Shown: in pieces, positions 61,541 to 64,000 of the stretch
How positions within the stretch are numbered: position 1 is the first letter of the stretch
How the letters are laid out: each line of letters begins with the position of its first letter
Assembly (NCBI GenBank): GCA_036971475.1
Contig: JBAIZL010000002.1
Coordinates: 226,753,104 to 226,817,103, forward strand
Length of the DNA: 64,000 nt
Reading direction: 5' to 3'
Source of the DNA: Prosapia bicincta
Taxonomy: Eukaryota; Arthropoda; Insecta; Hemiptera; Cercopidae
Notes under the pieces: generated by a model
Told to the model about the DNA's origin: nothing
The model's database searches: none
Seen by the model: only the letters and a program-made list of their open reading frames with translations
Position numbers and translations under genes: made by a program

Positions 61541-62740
61541 GTTAAGTGAACGACAGAACGTTGGTTTAGTGACCGTACAGATGTTGTTTAAGTGGCCGTA
61601 CAGAACGTTTGTTAAGTGACCGTACAGAATGTTGGTTAAGTGGCCGTACAGAACGTTGGTTAAGTGACCGTACAGAACGTTGGTTAAGTGACCGTAGAGA
61701 ACGTTGGTTAAGTGAACGTACAGAACGTTGGTTTAGTGACCGTACATAACGTTGGTTAAGTGAACGACAGAACGTTGGTTTAGTGACCGTAAAGAACGTT
61801 GGTTAAGTGAACGTACAGAACGTTGGTTATGTGACCGTACAGAACGTTGGCTAAGTGACCGTACAGAACGTTGATTAAGTGACCGTACAGAATCTTGGTT
61901 TAGTGAACTAACAGAACGTTGGTTAAGTGACCATACAGAACGTTGGTTAAGTGGCCGTACAGAACGTTGGTTAAATGACCGTACAGAACATTGATTTAGT
62001 GACCGTACAGAACGTTGGTTAGGTGGCCGTACAGAACGTTGGTTAAGTGACCGTACAGAACGTTGGTTAAGTGACCGTACAGAACGTTGGTTAAGTGACC
62101 GTACAGAACGTTGGTTAAGTGAACGTACAGAACGTTGGTTAAGTGAACGACAGAACGTTGGTTTAGTGACCGTACAGAACGTTGTTTAAGTGGCCGTACA
62201 GAACGTTTGTTAAGTGACCGTACAGAACGTTGGTTAAGTGGCCGTACAGAACGTTGGTTAAGTGACCGTACAGAACGTTGGTTAAGTGACCGTAGAGAAC
62301 GTTGGTTAAGTGAACGTACAGAACGTTGGTTTAGTGACCGTACATAACGTTGGTTAAGTGAACGACAGAACGTTGGTTTAGTGACCGTACAGAACGTTGG
62401 TTAAGTGAACGTACAGAACGTTGGTTATGTGACCGTACAGAACGTTGGTTAAGTTACCGTACAGAACGTTGATTATGTGACCGTACAGAACGTTGGTTTA
62501 GTGAACGTACAGAACGTTGGTTAAGTGACCATACAGATCGTTGGTTAAGTGAACGTACAGAACGTTGGTTAAATGACCGTACAGAACATTGATTTAGTGA
62601 CCGTACAGAACGTTGGTTAGGTGGCCGTACAGAACGTTGGTTAAGTGACCGTACAGAACGTTGGTTAAGTGACCGTACAGAACGTTGGTTAAGTGACCGT
62701 ACAGAACGTTGGTTAAGTGAACGTACAGAACGTTGGTTAA
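61540..62740 (+). repeat. Tandem duplication, about 598 bp
   Basis: Two adjacent copies run from GAACGACAG monomers through CGTACATAACG (61743 and 62341) and AACATTGATTTAG (61986 and 62584), an offset of 598 bp, two short of 25 monomers. The left copy contains a further shortened monomer, CAGATGTTGTTT, near 61579. The copies differ at several bases, so this is older than the 4,293-bp event. Confidence 0.78.
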
Positions 62741-64000
62741 GTGACCGTACAGAACGTCGGTTTAGTGACCGTACAGAACGTTGGTTAAGTGAAAATACAG
62801 AACGTTGGTTAAGTGACCGTACAGAACGTGGGTTAAGTGAACGTACAGAACGTTGGTTAAGTGACCGTACAGAACGTTGGTTTAGTGAACGTACAGAACG
62901 TTGGTTAAGTGACCATAAAGATCGTTGTTTAAGTAAACGTACAGAACGTTGGTTTAGTGACCGTACAGAACGTTGGTTAAGTGAACGTACTGAACGTTGG
63001 TTTAGTGACCGTACAGAACGTTGGTTAAGTGACCGTACAGAACGTTGGTTAAGTGGTCGTACAGAACGTTGGTTTAGTGATCGTACAGAACATTGATAAA
63101 GTGTCCGTACAGAACGTTGGTTAAGTGTCCGTACCGTACGTTGATTAAATGACCGTACAGAACGATGATTAAGTGACCGTACAGAACGTTGGTTAAGTGG
63201 CCGCACAGAACGTTGGTTAAGTGGTCGTACAGAACGATGGTTAGGTGGCCGTACAGAACGTTGGTTAAGTGACCGTATAGAATTATGGTTAGGTGGCCGT
63301 ACAGAACGTTGGTTAAGTGGTCGTATAGAACGTTGGTTAAGTGTCCGTACAGAACGTTGGTTAAGTGACCGTACAGAACGTTGATTAAGTGACCTTTCAG
63401 AACGTTGGTTAAGTGACCGCACAGAACGTTGGTAAATGACCGTACAGAACGTTGGTTTAGTGAATGTACAGCACGTTGGTTAAGTGACCGTACAGAACGT
63501 TGGTTAGGTGGCCGTACAAAACGTTGGTTAAGTGGCCGTACAAAACGTTGGTTAAGTGATCGTATAGAACGTTGGTTAAGTGACCGTACAGAACGTTGGT
63601 TAAGTGACCGTACAGAAGGTTGATTAAGTGACCTTTCAGAACGTTGGTCAAGTGACCGTACAGAACGTTGGTTAGGTGTCCGTACAGAACGTTGGTTAAG
63701 TGACCGTACAGAACGTTGGTTAAGTGACCGTACAGAACGTTGGTTTAGTGAACGTACAGAACGTTGGTTAAGTGACCATACAGAACGTTGGTTAAGTGAC
63801 CGTACAGAACGTTGGTTAAGTGACCGTACAGAACGTTGGTTAAGTGACCGTACAGAACGTTGGTTAAGTGAACGTACAGAACGTTGGTTAAGTGACCGTA
63901 CAGAACGTCGGTTTAGTGACCGTACAGAACGTTGGTTAAGTGAAAATACAGAACGTTGGTTAAGTGACCGTACAGAACGTTGGTTAAGTGAACGTACAGA
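62740..64000 (+). repeat. Right-end satellite segment
   Basis: This stretch continues to the window edge and parallels 53400-54520 and 57700-58800, including the shared cassette (about 63265-63620), but carries its own base variants such as TTGTTTAAGTAAACG near 62926. The array is still running, in the same orientation, at 64000. Confidence 0.8.

Larger units (their letters stand above)
28761..64000 (+). repeat. Satellite array III, 24-bp monomer
   Basis: The satellite resumes after the insertion and continues to the right edge of the window: about 35.2 kb, roughly 1,470 monomers, same orientation throughout. From about 33.9 kb the GACC and GAAC spacers dominate and GGCC is a minority, the reverse of array II. 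Markers include AACGTCGG, GAAAATACAG, GACCATAAAG and TAAACGTACAG monomers recurring in a fixed order, and 23-bp monomers such as GAACGACAG. This is the most homogeneous part of the window and has the longest frame-open runs. Confidence 0.97.

Noticed and set aside
1..64000. CRISPR array
   Set aside because: There are no constant repeats separated by unique spacers. The whole 24-bp unit repeats, and the variation is point changes.
1..64000. Telomeric repeat
   Set aside because: The 24-bp monomer is not a multiple of a TTAGG- or TTAGGG-type unit, and no such runs occur.
1..64000. CENP-B box in the monomer
   Set aside because: The required TTCG and CGGG elements are absent from the consensus and from the variants I read.

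Overview
The window is a eukaryotic satellite-DNA region. About 60.6 of the 64 kb is one family of head-to-tail tandem repeats with a 24-bp monomer: core AACGTTGGTTAAGTG, then ACCGTACAG. A canonical copy lies at 63781-63804. I estimate about 2,500 monomers, all in the same orientation; I saw no inverted block. There are no rRNA or tRNA genes, no CRISPR array and no bacterial-style operons. The two non-satellite islands are AT-rich with eukaryotic-looking signals. The host is probably an animal, but nothing here identifies the species. A pericentromeric, centromeric or other heterochromatic setting is inference.

Layout. Array I (1-3048) ends in a 48-bp dimeric zone (about 1345-2950) and decays through degenerate copies into island 1 (3080-4392), which has no convincing gene. 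Array II (4393-26745) is rich in the GGCC variant and carries higher-order repeats: 1,584 bp in two copies (6390-9557), 1,008 bp in two copies (10916-12931) and 2,543 bp in two copies plus a partial (15725-21500). Two large blocks in it recur elsewhere: 21955-24540 reappears at 29995-32580, and 5221-7499 reappears at 24540-26745. Island 2 (26746-28760) is a 2,015-bp insertion flanked by a perfect 4-bp direct repeat GTTG. It sits inside a repeat context that continues across it, and four related loci in the window lack it. Array III (28761-64000) is richer in GACC and GAAC variants and holds larger nested duplications of 8,701, 2,709, 4,293, 1,534, 936, 598 and 431 bp.

Open reading frames of up to 576 codons occur because 24 is a multiple of three, so most base variants preserve the frame. 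In the consensus, three of six frames are open at once, and variants freely create TGA and TAG codons. I do not treat these as genes. The only gene-like candidate is a 93-codon ORF (27374-27655) in the insertion, of unknown function and low confidence.

The window is best read as a record of satellite evolution. A single monomer was diversified by point changes and by 1-2 bp indels, assembled into multi-kilobase units, and amplified repeatedly by unequal exchange. A mobile-element-like sequence was inserted after at least some of those amplifications. Coordinates of duplication edges are accurate to roughly one or two monomers because they were read by eye.
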